A stretch of DNA of 64,000 nt from [Zimmermannella] faecalis ATCC 13722 (lineage in GTDB: Bacteria > Actinomycetota > Actinomycetes > Actinomycetales > Microbacteriaceae): the NCBI RefSeq assembly GCF_000381765.1, contig NZ_KB907083.1:1-64000 (forward strand). The letters run 5' to 3'. The notes under the pieces were generated by a model that was not told the origin of the DNA, did no database searches, and saw nothing but the letters and a program-made list of their open reading frames with translations. This document shows, one piece after another, positions 35,725 to 46,041 of this stretch (position 1 is its first letter; every line of letters begins with the position of its first letter). The translations under genes were made by a program, and so were the position numbers.

Positions 35725-36033
35725 CTAGAGCTTGATCTCGATGTTGACATCGGCCGGAAGGTCGAGACGCATGAGCGAGTCGACCGCCTTCGGCGTGGGG
35801 TCGACAATGTCGATCAGGCGCTTGTGGGTGCGCTTCTCGAACTGCTCGCGGCTGTCCTTGTACTTGTGGGGCGAACGGATAACCGTCACCACGCTCTTCT
35901 CCGTCGGAAGCGGGACGGGCCCAATGACGGAGGCGCCAGCGCGGGTAACCGTGTCGACGATCTTGCGCGCGGAGCTGTCGATGACCTCGTGGTCATACGA
36001 CTTCAGTCGGATGCGGATCTTCTGTCCCGCCAT
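35725..36033 (-). CDS. rpsJ: 30S ribosomal protein S10
   Basis: 102 residues, [20 protein letters not shown] to ADVNIEIKL, with [19 protein letters not shown]. It is the first gene of the S10 operon and, in other bacteria, the NusE antitermination partner. The operon then runs unbroken through rplO. Confidence 0.98.
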   Translation of the reverse strand: MAGQKIRIRLKSYDHEVIDSSARKIVDTVTRAGASVIGPVPLPTEKSVVTVIRSPHKYKDSREQFEKRTHKRLIDIVDPTPKAVDSLMRLDLPADVNIEIKL

Positions 36034-36345
36034 TTCCTACTCCTTGTTCGTTCGGGCCGGTTTGGCCTCACATGCAATCTCGGCTGTCGCCAGCTGAAAA
36101 GTGCACCACTGTTTATCTGTCAAGTTCACCTGCCCGGAGCGGGGTCGCTCAGGCTGATGTACGGCACGCGGGGATACGGTCGAGGGCAGGCCTCGAATGT
36201 TCCGGTACGCACCGGAGCCGTGCTCTCCTGCCGCCGGGCCCGCCTGCCTCCGAAGATTCGGGCGACGAGTCACGTGTTCGGCAGTGATCCTGTTGCTGGC
36301 CGGGCACACAGGCGCCCTAGCACAACGGGAATGTTGAACTGCATT
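36034..36345 (-). promoter_or_regulatory. S10-operon leader (untranslated, about 300 nt)
   Basis: No credible ORF lies here. If transcription starts near 36339, from the promoter-like boxes at 36346-36375, the mRNA has a leader of about 305 nt before the rpsJ start. Leaders of this kind host L4-mediated control in enterobacteria; I cannot show a homologous structure by eye. Confidence 0.5.
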
Positions 36346-36375
36346 AGTTTAGCCCGCAGTTAGAAGTTCATGCAA
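36346..36375 (-). promoter_or_regulatory. Probable S10-operon promoter
   Basis: On the minus strand TTGCAT (36370-36375) and TAAACT (36346-36351) are spaced by 18 bp, a good match to primary-sigma -35/-10 boxes, in an AT-richer patch upstream of rpsJ. Confidence 0.65.
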
Positions 36376-36413
36376 CCCGGGCGTGTCGCGATTTTTTCAT
36401 CACCATCACCAGT

Positions 36414-36471
36414 GATGCACTTTTCCGGTTCCGATGCGCTTGCTCCCGCATCATTACCGGAAAACTGCATC
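36414..36471. terminator. Nested palindrome A downstream of the AbiEi-like gene
   Basis: A 15-bp outer stem (36414-36428 with 36457-36471, one mismatch) has arms of the form GATGCRGTTTTCCGG. It encloses an inner stem GATGCG/CGCATC (36433-36438, 36447-36452). It starts 32 bp past the stop of the 36504-37544 gene and probably terminates it. Its outer arms match those of palindrome B at 37728-37785. Confidence 0.7.
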
Positions 36472-36503
36472 AAATGCGTCTGGCGGTGGCCCGTCGCAGC
36501 CCG

Positions 36504-37544
36504 TCACGCGGCGTGATCGCCCGTTCCTTCACTGTCCGGATGCTCCACCGCGTTGTTGGCGTAGTGGAAGCGGGAGGGGACTTCGAATAGTTCGCCCCAA
36601 TCGGGCAGTTCCATCGGCGGAAGCGGGAGCAGGTGCACCGAGCCTCGCGGTTGCGGCAGCTTGGCCGCTTGGTCGAGCGATTGTTGGATGCGCGTAACGA
36701 CATCGCTCTTGCCCGCCACGTCGGTCCATTGCGAGCTGGTCACGAGCCAGCCAAGCGCCTCGAGATCTGCCCCGCGCCGCTGTGCCCGACGGATTCGCGA
36801 TTTTGCGGCACTCCCGTCATTCCGCAGCCACTTGCCGGTGCCGTCAAACTCGTGAATCGCGCCAGCCGACCACAGTAGATCGGGCCGTCCAACGAACGTG
36901 CCGTCCTCGTCGAACACACTCGGTTGCCGCAGCGGCGGCTCGATGCCCGCAACCAGCAGTCGGTAGTCGAGGAGCGACTCCCCCACGCTGTCTGACCTCC
37001 CGTGCGCGTTGTCGAGCAGCCATTTCATCCGTTTTGCTGCCTGGCCCTTGTAGTACCGCATTGGGCTCACGTCATGTCCATACCGCAGTGCCGCATTCAT
37101 CGCGGCATACGCCTCCTCGACCGGCAGCCCAATAGTGAGATCGCGAAGTGTGCGAGCGATCGAGGTGACCCGGACACCCGCGATCTCGACGACCTCATGA
37201 TCCGCCAACTCCGCTCGCCGGAACTCGACGCCCGTAGTTGCGCGACCTGAGGATGCGCGGGTCACCGTGACGGCATCGGTGAGACGCCGAGTCTCGAGCG
37301 GAAGGTGCCACAGAACGGCGGCCGCGGTGCCCGAGATCACGCCCACGTTTCGGTTGCCGATCGCGATCGCCCTCGCCGCGAAGCGTTCGACCGGCGTGAT
37401 GGATTCCGCCACTTCGGCGTCGATCTCGAGATACGTGCCGCGGTGAATCCTGAAGAGGTCCCCGCCTCCAGTCGCGCGGGCATGGTGAAAGTACGCGCCG
37501 TGTCCGTCGAGGTCGCGCCGGGTGAGCAGGATGCGGTGTGCCAT
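36504..37544 (-). CDS. AbiEi-like/PD-(D/E)XK nuclease-like protein
   Basis: This 346-residue protein has an N-terminal region resembling AbiEi antitoxin-type winged helices (LFRIHRGTYLEI, FAARAIAIG, ISGTAAAVLWHLP). A central helical part follows. The C-terminal DUF559/Vsr-like nuclease fold has GRPDLLW.AGAIHEFDGTGKW, which carries the Asp and Glu of a PD-(D/E)XK core and a following Lys. No cognate toxin gene (AbiEii) is adjacent. Such stand-alone proteins are common in Actinobacteria; function is unproven. An 8-bp inverted repeat (37594-37601/37612-37619) lies upstream. The gene is bracketed by two related long palindromes. Confidence 0.75.
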   Translation of the reverse strand: MAHRILLTRRDLDGHGAYFHHARATGGGDLFRIHRGTYLEIDAEVAESITPVERFAARAIAIGNRNVGVISGTAAAVLWHLPLETRRLTDAVTVTRASSGRATTGVEFRRAELADHEVVEIAGVRVTSIARTLRDLTIGLPVEEAYAAMNAALRYGHDVSPMRYYKGQAAKRMKWLLDNAHGRSDSVGESLLDYRLLVAGIEPPLRQPSVFDEDGTFVGRPDLLWSAGAIHEFDGTGKWLRNDGSAAKSRIRRAQRRGADLEALGWLVTSSQWTDVAGKSDVVTRIQQSLDQAAKLPQPRGSVHLLPLPPMELPDWGELFEVPSRFHYANNAVEHPDSEGTGDHAA

Positions 37545-37593
37545 GCCCGCATGCTGCCGGGTAGGGGCGTCGCTCGAGTCGCTTCACGATGGA

Positions 37594-37619
37594 CCTGTGG
37601 AATGTCATGCCTCCACAGG
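37594..37619. promoter_or_regulatory. Inverted repeat upstream of the AbiEi-like gene
   Basis: CCTGTGGA (37594-37601) and TCCACAGG (37612-37619) are a perfect 8-bp inverted repeat with a 10-bp spacer, 50 bp upstream of the start at 37544. It is a candidate autoregulatory operator. The rest of 37545-37821 has no gene. Confidence 0.45.
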
Positions 37620-37727
37620 CCGCACGGTTGGACGGGCTCGATTGCCGGCAAGGAGCCGTTGCTGGGAGTTGCACACAGGTCCCGGTGCCGCGGACTTGGC
37701 GGTAGCGGACGCTCTCGGAGACAAAGT

Positions 37728-37785
37728 GATGCGGTTTTCTGGGGGAGCTGCAGCTGTAGCTGCAGCTCCCCCAGAAAACCGCATC
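37728..37785. terminator. 58-bp perfect palindrome B (28-bp arms)
   Basis: Arms 37728-37755 and 37758-37785 are exact reverse complements separated by two bases. The outer end reads GATGCGGTTTTCTGG and the inner part AGCTGCAGCT. It lies 36 bp after the stop of the 37822-39477 gene, so it may end that transcript; TTTGTC follows on the minus strand. Arm length is far beyond an ordinary terminator. Confidence 0.8.
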
Positions 37786-37821
37786 AGTAAGGGTGGGCAG
37801 GCGCGGGTGGATGCGCGCGGG

Positions 37822-39477
37822 TTAGACCTGGAGCTCGTCGAGACGGCCCTCGTCGCGAAGCTCGAGGTAGTTCTCGACCGCCGTATCCAGCCAGACCTCG
37901 GCCGTCTTGTAGAGGCTCACGACCCACTTGCCGTCTTCTTCGATGACGGCGATACCGAGCTTGTCGAGGCCAAGCGCTTTGAGCGGTGCGACGTCCTCGA
38001 GGCACGACTGGTAGCCCGAGGCCTCGTTCACGCACGTGCCGTCGAACGTGACCTGGCTGTACCCGTCATCGATCACGAGGTTGTCGGGCAGGATCATCGT
38101 CGTGCCGTTCACGTCGAAGCTCTCAAAGTCGCCGCTCACCTCAACCTGGTCGGAACTCGGGTACGTCGTGCCCTGGCCGAAGTCCTGGTAGAGCATCGAC
38201 ATCACGAGGCGCTCAGGGCGCGAGAGCATCTCGATGACCGACTTGGAGTCGCCGCCGCTCATCACCTCGGCAAAGCCGTTCGCGAACTGCATCCCCGCCT
38301 CCTCGGGCGAGTCGGCACCGTTCGCCGGGATCTCGTCGATGCTCGTGGCACCCTCGCCGCTCATGCCCGAGAGCGCGTAGTCGGCCCCAGTGAGCGCGAA
38401 GCTCACGTACCACTTGCCGTCTTCTTCGACCGCGATGATCGAGTTGGCTTCGTCTTCTTCGGCGAAGTCCATCGTCTGCGGGTAGTCCTCGGCGGCGGTG
38501 AAGTCCTCGGCAGCGTCGGCGGCGACCTCTTCGGCCTCCGCGGCTGCCTCGTCCGAGTCCATGCCCTCGAGCAGGAAGCCCTCGTAGGCGAGCGAACGCA
38601 CGACGCTTTCGAGCGCGGCCTCGATCTCGTCGACGTCGCCGTCGACCGTGATCTCGCCCTCGGTCACCGTGACCCGCTCGACACCGTCGGCCAGTTCTTC
38701 GGTCTCGTACTTGAGGCCCGACGTCGTTGTCTCGGTCGCGTCACCGAGGCGGTCTAGACCGTCGCTCAGGCTCACGCCGTCGCCGATGTCACCGAAGTCG
38801 CTGTCGAGCAGACGCTGCGCTGCGGTCCCGAACACGTCGGCCTCGCTCGGGGCGACGTTGCTCATCGCGGCCAGGTAGTCGACCTCCGCCGCCGAGTTCA
38901 AGAGCTTGTCGACCGCCTCGTCGGGCGACGCGGCGCCGCGGCCCATGTTGCCGAACAGCGAGATGCCTCCCCAGATACCGCCGCCGACGAGCAGCACCGC
39001 CGCGACGATCGCGACCGGGATGAGCCACGGCCGGCGGCGCTTGGCGCCACTCCCCTGGGCTGCTTGGCCGCCCTGCCAGGGGTTGCCCGCGTTTGCGTCT
39101 TGACCCGCGTATCCCTGCGCCGGCTGGTAGCCGTATTGCTGGTCGCCGTAGGACTGTTGCGCGTACTGCTGCTGGTCGCCGTAGCCCTGCTGCTGGCCGT
39201 ACTGGTACTGCTGGCCGTACTGATTCTGGTCGTACTGCGGCTGCTGGCCGTACTGGTTCTGGTCGAACTGCGGCTGCTGGCCGTACTGCTGCTCGCCGTA
39301 CTGCTGCTGTTCGTTGTACTGGCCCTGTTGCCCGTAGTTCTGTTGCCCGTACTGCTGCTGGCCGTAGTCCTGCTGGCCATATTGGTGCTGGCCGTATTGC
39401 CCTTGCCCGTACTGTCCAGGGCCCGAACCGTTCCACGGCTCATTGCCCCAGTTGCTCGGCGGCTGCTGATTCGACAC
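37822..39477 (-). CDS. Single-pass membrane protein with a Q/Y/G-repeat cytoplasmic tail
   Basis: The 551-residue protein has an N-terminal tail of about 140 residues built from degenerate QYGQQ-type units (for example GQYGQGQYGQHQYGQQDYG). A basic patch (GAKRRRPW) and one membrane helix follow (LIPVAIVAAVLLVGGGIWGG). The rest, about 175-551, is an acidic extracytoplasmic region with repeated EDGKWYVSF/EDGKWVVSL segments, suggesting two copies of a DUF4878/NTF2-like or LppX-like fold. GTG 39477 follows GGAAGGAA. No function is recognised. The tail composition is prion-like, as in proteins that phase-separate. Confidence 0.8.
   Translation of the reverse strand: MSNQQPPSNWGNEPWNGSGPGQYGQGQYGQHQYGQQDYGQQQYGQQNYGQQGQYNEQQQYGEQQYGQQPQFDQNQYGQQPQYDQNQYGQQYQYGQQQGYGDQQQYAQQSYGDQQYGYQPAQGYAGQDANAGNPWQGGQAAQGSGAKRRRPWLIPVAIVAAVLLVGGGIWGGISLFGNMGRGAASPDEAVDKLLNSAAEVDYLAAMSNVAPSEADVFGTAAQRLLDSDFGDIGDGVSLSDGLDRLGDATETTTSGLKYETEELADGVERVTVTEGEITVDGDVDEIEAALESVVRSLAYEGFLLEGMDSDEAAAEAEEVAADAAEDFTAAEDYPQTMDFAEEDEANSIIAVEEDGKWYVSFALTGADYALSGMSGEGATSIDEIPANGADSPEEAGMQFANGFAEVMSGGDSKSVIEMLSRPERLVMSMLYQDFGQGTTYPSSDQVEVSGDFESFDVNGTTMILPDNLVIDDGYSQVTFDGTCVNEASGYQSCLEDVAPLKALGLDKLGIAVIEEDGKWVVSLYKTAEVWLDTAVENYLELRDEGRLDELQV
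39090..39430 (-). repeat. DNA encoding the Q/Y/G repeat tract
   Basis: Roughly 340 bp of degenerate 9-18-bp tandem units (CAGTACGGCCAG-like on the coding strand) encode the QYGQ tail. Codon usage varies between units (CAG/CAA, TAC/TAT), which argues for an old, selected protein repeat rather than a recent slippage expansion. Confidence 0.8.
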
Positions 39478-39605
39478 GGTTCGGTTCCTTCCGTCGGAGT
39501 CGGCGGTCGCCCGGCACGGCGGGCACGCACTTCAGGTGTTGGAGTCTGCGGCGACGGGAAAAGTTCCCGACCTTTCAAGATTGTCAGAAATCAGCAGGAA
39601 ACGGC

Positions 39606-39639
39606 CAAGGGCCGAGCGCATTGCTGCGCTCGGCCCTTG
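39606..39639 (-). terminator. tuf terminator
   Basis: A perfect 15-bp stem (39606-39620 with 39625-39639) with a TTGC loop, 18 bp after the tuf stop. The minus strand then reads CGTTTCC, a short T-run. It separates tuf from the gene downstream. Confidence 0.85.
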
Positions 39640-39657
39640 ATCGGATATGCGTCGGAA

Positions 39658-40848
<1,191 letters not shown>

Positions 40849-40982
40849 TATGGTCCTCCTCAGGACTGTTACTGGAATCGCTCCACGATACAGCGCGGAC
40901 CGAATCTGGGAAAGTTGGACAGATGAAATTTATGCTACCTGGCCCGGCGGCGGGCGTCTGACCAGGAGCTGAGCGGGAGAGG

Positions 40983-43097
<2,115 letters not shown>

Positions 43098-43158
43098 GGA
43101 TGTCTCCCGTTTGTATTGACTGAATTCGTTGGTGCCGGTCGAAGGGCGCCTGAGATGC

Positions 43159-43200
43159 GACCGGCCAACATGAGTGCTTAGCACGTCATGTTGACCGGTC
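43159..43200 (-). terminator. Long hairpin between rpsG and fusA
   Basis: GACCGGCCAACATGA (43159-43173) pairs with 43186-43200 with one G-T wobble position, and the interior GTGCT/AGCAC (43174-43178, 43180-43184) extends the stem to about 20 bp. It starts 7 bp after the rpsG stop. It probably attenuates or stabilises the upstream message; fusA must be transcribed through it or from its own promoter. Confidence 0.7.
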
Positions 43201-43206
43201 AAAGAA

Positions 43207-43677
43207 CTACCAGCGGTAGTGAGCGAAGGCCTTGTTCGACTCGGCCATCTTGTGGGTGTCTTCGCGACGCTTGACCGCGGCACCGAGACCGTTCGACGCG
43301 TCAAGGATCTCGTTGGTGAGACGCTCGGTCATCGACTTCTCGCGGCGGGCCTTGGCGTAGCCGGTGAGCCAGCGCAGCGCGAGGGTGTTCGCGCGCAGTG
43401 GCTTGACCTCGACGGGCACCTGGTACGTCGAACCACCGACGCGGCGCGAACGCACCTCGAGCGTGGGGCGCACGTTGTCGAGCGCCTTCTTCAGGGTGGC
43501 AACCGCATCCTGGCCGCTCTTCTGGGCAACGTTCTCGAGGGCACCGTAGACGATGCGCTCGGCCTGCGACTTCTTGCCGTCGAGCAGGATCTTGTTGATG
43601 AGCTGCGAGACGACGGGCGACTCGTAGACGGGGTCGATGACGACGGGGCGCTTAGGCGCGGGACCCTTCCGAGGCAT
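43207..43677 (-). CDS. rpsG: 30S ribosomal protein S7
   Basis: 156 residues: [52 protein letters not shown] and a C-terminal FAHYRW. It nucleates 30S head assembly and is the translational repressor of the str operon in E. coli. One base overlaps rpsL's stop. Confidence 0.97.
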   Translation of the reverse strand: MPRKGPAPKRPVVIDPVYESPVVSQLINKILLDGKKSQAERIVYGALENVAQKSGQDAVATLKKALDNVRPTLEVRSRRVGGSTYQVPVEVKPLRANTLALRWLTGYAKARREKSMTERLTNEILDASNGLGAAVKRREDTHKMAESNKAFAHYRW

Positions 43678-44048
43678 TACTTCTCCTTCTTCGCGCCGTA
43701 GCGGCTGCGGGCCTGCTTGCGGTCCTTGACCGACTGGGTGTCGAGCGCACCGCGCACGATGCGGTAGCGAACGCCGGGGAGGTCCTTCACACGACCGCCA
43801 CGAACGAGCACCATCGAGTGCTCCTGGAGGTTGTGGCCCTCACCGGGGATGTACGCGGTGACTTCGGTTCCGTTCGAGAGCTTCACACGAGCGACCTTGC
43901 GCAGCGCCGAGTTCGGCTTCTTCGGGGTGGTGGTGTACACGCGGGTGCACACGCCACGCTGCTGGGGGTTGCCCTTCAGCGCCGGCGACTTCGACGAGGT
44001 CACCTTGGGCTTGCGGCCCTTGCGGACCAACTGCTGAATGGTTGGCAC
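43677..44048 (-). CDS. rpsL: 30S ribosomal protein S12
   Basis: 123 residues with [29 protein letters not shown] and [12 protein letters not shown]. Lys43 and Lys88, the positions commonly changed in streptomycin-resistant mutants, are wild type. It is the first gene of the str operon and has a well-defined promoter about 200 bp upstream. Confidence 0.98.
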   Translation of the reverse strand: MPTIQQLVRKGRKPKVTSSKSPALKGNPQQRGVCTRVYTTTPKKPNSALRKVARVKLSNGTEVTAYIPGEGHNLQEHSMVLVRGGRVKDLPGVRYRIVRGALDTQSVKDRKQARSRYGAKKEK

Positions 44049-44257
44049 TGGTTAATCTCCTTGGATTTGGTTGCTGATTCGCCTTGCTGCACGCAGCAGC
44101 AGCTCTGAGAATGTGCCTCACCCCGTCGCGGCCGAGAATTCACGGCGCAGGACTGATTCAGTGCTCGCGGAATCGCACCGGCGAGCATCCCTACCGACCG
44201 CTGTGACCGCGGCGACGGCATGAATTTGAGGCACGCCAGAGGGCGGCGTACCGATCT

Positions 44258-44286
44258 AGTCTAACCAGACAGAAACAGGCGGTCAA
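44258..44286 (-). promoter_or_regulatory. str-operon promoter
   Basis: On the minus strand TTGACC (44281-44286) and TAGACT (44258-44263) are spaced by exactly 17 bp, close to primary-sigma consensus. The -35 box overlaps the stop of the upstream gene. The predicted leader to rpsL is about 200 nt (44049-44250) with no gene in it. Confidence 0.8.
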
Positions 44287-44738
44287 GCGCCGGGCGTGGC
44301 AGGCACTTCGAGTTCGACCCCCGTGAGGAGGAGTTCGACGTCGTCGGCGACCTCATCGGACTGCTCCTGCATGACGGAGGCGATCGCCGTGAGCACGAGC
44401 GTATCCTCCCCCGCTTCGAGCGGATACAGGCGGTAGCGCACCTCGACGTGGTACTCCCCGTCGGCCTGCAACGTGACCGCGTCGACGTGTGGACGGGGCG
44501 CGTCGGCCACCGGCTCGACCGAGTTCACCTCGATGCCTGGGGCCTGTGCGAGCTGCTCCGCAAGGATTTCCGCCGCGCGCGACACCTCGACGCGACCCGG
44601 CCACTTGTCGAGGGTCGCGACGACGTTCGGCGCGAAGCCCTGGGTCGGCACCTCGTAGCTCACTCCCCCGAGGCTGCCGGCGAGCTCGAACTCGTGCCAG
44701 CCGCGCGCTTTCGGGAACCTCGCGCGAACGTCGACCAC
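44283..44738 (-). CDS. Uncharacterised protein (151 aa)
   Basis: A soluble, mainly beta-rich, acidic protein read from GTG 44738, 4 bp after the upstream membrane-protein stop. It begins VVDVRARFPKARGWHEFELAG and contains YHVEVRYRLYPLEAGEDTLVLTAI. The shape recalls LpqN/DUF1795-like domains without a signal peptide, but the resemblance is weak. It probably acts with the neighbouring membrane protein, with which it forms an operon. Confidence 0.65.
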   Translation of the reverse strand: MVDVRARFPKARGWHEFELAGSLGGVSYEVPTQGFAPNVVATLDKWPGRVEVSRAAEILAEQLAQAPGIEVNSVEPVADAPRPHVDAVTLQADGEYHVEVRYRLYPLEAGEDTLVLTAIASVMQEQSDEVADDVELLLTGVELEVPATPGA

Positions 44739-44742
44739 GCGT

Positions 44743-45924
44743 CTACCGTGTCTCGTCGAGGCCGATGGTGGTGCGCTGGGCCTCGTACTCGCGCTCTTCG
44801 GCGACCTTGCGCTCGTATTCGGCCCGCTCCTCGGCGTTCTTGCGCTTCACGCGGCGACCGCGCAGGGCGGCGATTCCGCCGATCCACAGGGCGCTCTGGT
44901 TGGCGGCGATGAACGCGATGAGCGCGCCAGGCAGGTGCTCGGGGGTGCGCAGCGCGGCAGTGAGCGCTTCGTTCGACCAGGGCTGGCCGTTTACGACGTC
45001 CTGGAACGCGACGCCGACGTAGTACGCGGCACCGGCGACGCCGGCCGCGATGAGGCTCGCGAGAATGTACGACCACCAGCCGGCACGGTTCGCGATGAGC
45101 GACCACACGACGATGAGCACGAGGAACAGGGCGACCGGCACGTAGAACGGCGCCGTGCCGATGAACTCGGTCATGCCGCCGACGAGGTCGGCCTCGGGAT
45201 TGAACACGAGGCGGATGCCCGCGAACAGCACCGTGTAGAGCGCGGCGAACACGATGGTCGCGAGGAGCGCCGTGAAGAACGCGAAGCCGCGGTTGCCGCG
45301 CTTGTCGGGCTCCATGAGGAGCCCCTCGGTCGGCGACGACTCAGCGGCCGGGGTGACGGGGTCAGGCTCCTGCGTGGCCGCGGGCGCCGGTTCGGTCTCG
45401 GGCGTGACGTCGGCGTAGATGTCGGGCTCGGCCGTCGTGTCGTTCACCGCCGCGTTCGGCATCGCGAGCGGCTGCGAATTGAGGTCGTCGTTCGCGTTCG
45501 GGGTCGCGGCCGTGTCGTCGGTCACCGGCTCGGTCTCGACGAGCTCCTCCGCGAGGGTCTTCGGTTGCTCGGGCTCGTCATCGACCGGAATCGAGCGCGA
45601 GCGCGCGACCGCTTCACTCAGCCGGCTGTCGCCGGGGGCGCCGGTCGCCGGCGCGTCGAAGCCGTGCTCGGCCGGCGCATCCGCCTCGACGGGCGTCTCT
45701 GCTGCCACTGGATCAGCTGCTTCAACGGGGGCGTCGGACGGCGACGTCTCGCCGTCGGCGCCGACCGCGAACCCACCACGGGGCGCGTCGGCGTCGGCAG
45801 GGGCACTGTCGGCAGGGGCGCTGTCGCCCTCCTGCGGCTGCGCGGGGCGCGACGGGAGCAGGTGCGGGTCGACGGTCATGCGGGGCCCATCGTCGTACGG
45901 CTGCGGTCGGTACTGGTCGCTCAT
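44743..45924 (-). CDS. Four-helix membrane protein with long acidic N-terminal tail
   Basis: The 393-residue protein starts at ATG 45924 (MSDQYRPQPYDDGPRMTVD). The first 225 residues are disordered and rich in Ala, Asp, Glu, Pro and Thr. Four hydrophobic helices follow (about 235-255, 275-295, 300-325, 350-370), including FAFFTALLATIVFAALYTVL, and a charged C-terminal coiled-coil-like tail (KNAEERAEYERKVAEEREYE). Typical of uncharacterised Microbacteriaceae membrane proteins; function unknown. Confidence 0.78.
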   Translation of the reverse strand: MSDQYRPQPYDDGPRMTVDPHLLPSRPAQPQEGDSAPADSAPADADAPRGGFAVGADGETSPSDAPVEAADPVAAETPVEADAPAEHGFDAPATGAPGDSRLSEAVARSRSIPVDDEPEQPKTLAEELVETEPVTDDTAATPNANDDLNSQPLAMPNAAVNDTTAEPDIYADVTPETEPAPAATQEPDPVTPAAESSPTEGLLMEPDKRGNRGFAFFTALLATIVFAALYTVLFAGIRLVFNPEADLVGGMTEFIGTAPFYVPVALFLVLIVVWSLIANRAGWWSYILASLIAAGVAGAAYYVGVAFQDVVNGQPWSNEALTAALRTPEHLPGALIAFIAANQSALWIGGIAALRGRRVKRKNAEERAEYERKVAEEREYEAQRTTIGLDETR

Positions 45925-45972
45925 GCCGCCAGGGTAGCGGCCGGGCGGCCGAATCCCCGTGCGGCGCGCGGA

Positions 45973-46015
45973 AACGGGCGATGCCCCGGGCACGTGGCCC
46001 GGGGCATCGCCCGTT
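45973..46015. terminator. rpoBC terminator, perfect 19-bp stem
   Basis: AACGGGCGATGCCCCGGGC (45973-45991) pairs exactly with 45997-46015 around ACGTG. It starts 26 bp after the rpoC stop; the minus strand continues into a short TT. It probably separates rpoBC from the membrane-protein operon. Confidence 0.85.
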
Positions 46016-46041
46016 GGTGCGACTCGCGTCGACCGCCTCGA

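Noticed and set aside
36504-37544. Complete AbiE toxin-antitoxin pair
   Set aside because: Only the AbiEi-like protein is present; no nucleotidyltransferase toxin gene is adjacent on either strand.
39090-39430. Tandem repeats considered as a CRISPR array or minisatellite
   Set aside because: Units are short, in frame and encode QYGQ; there are no unique spacers of constant length and no cas genes.
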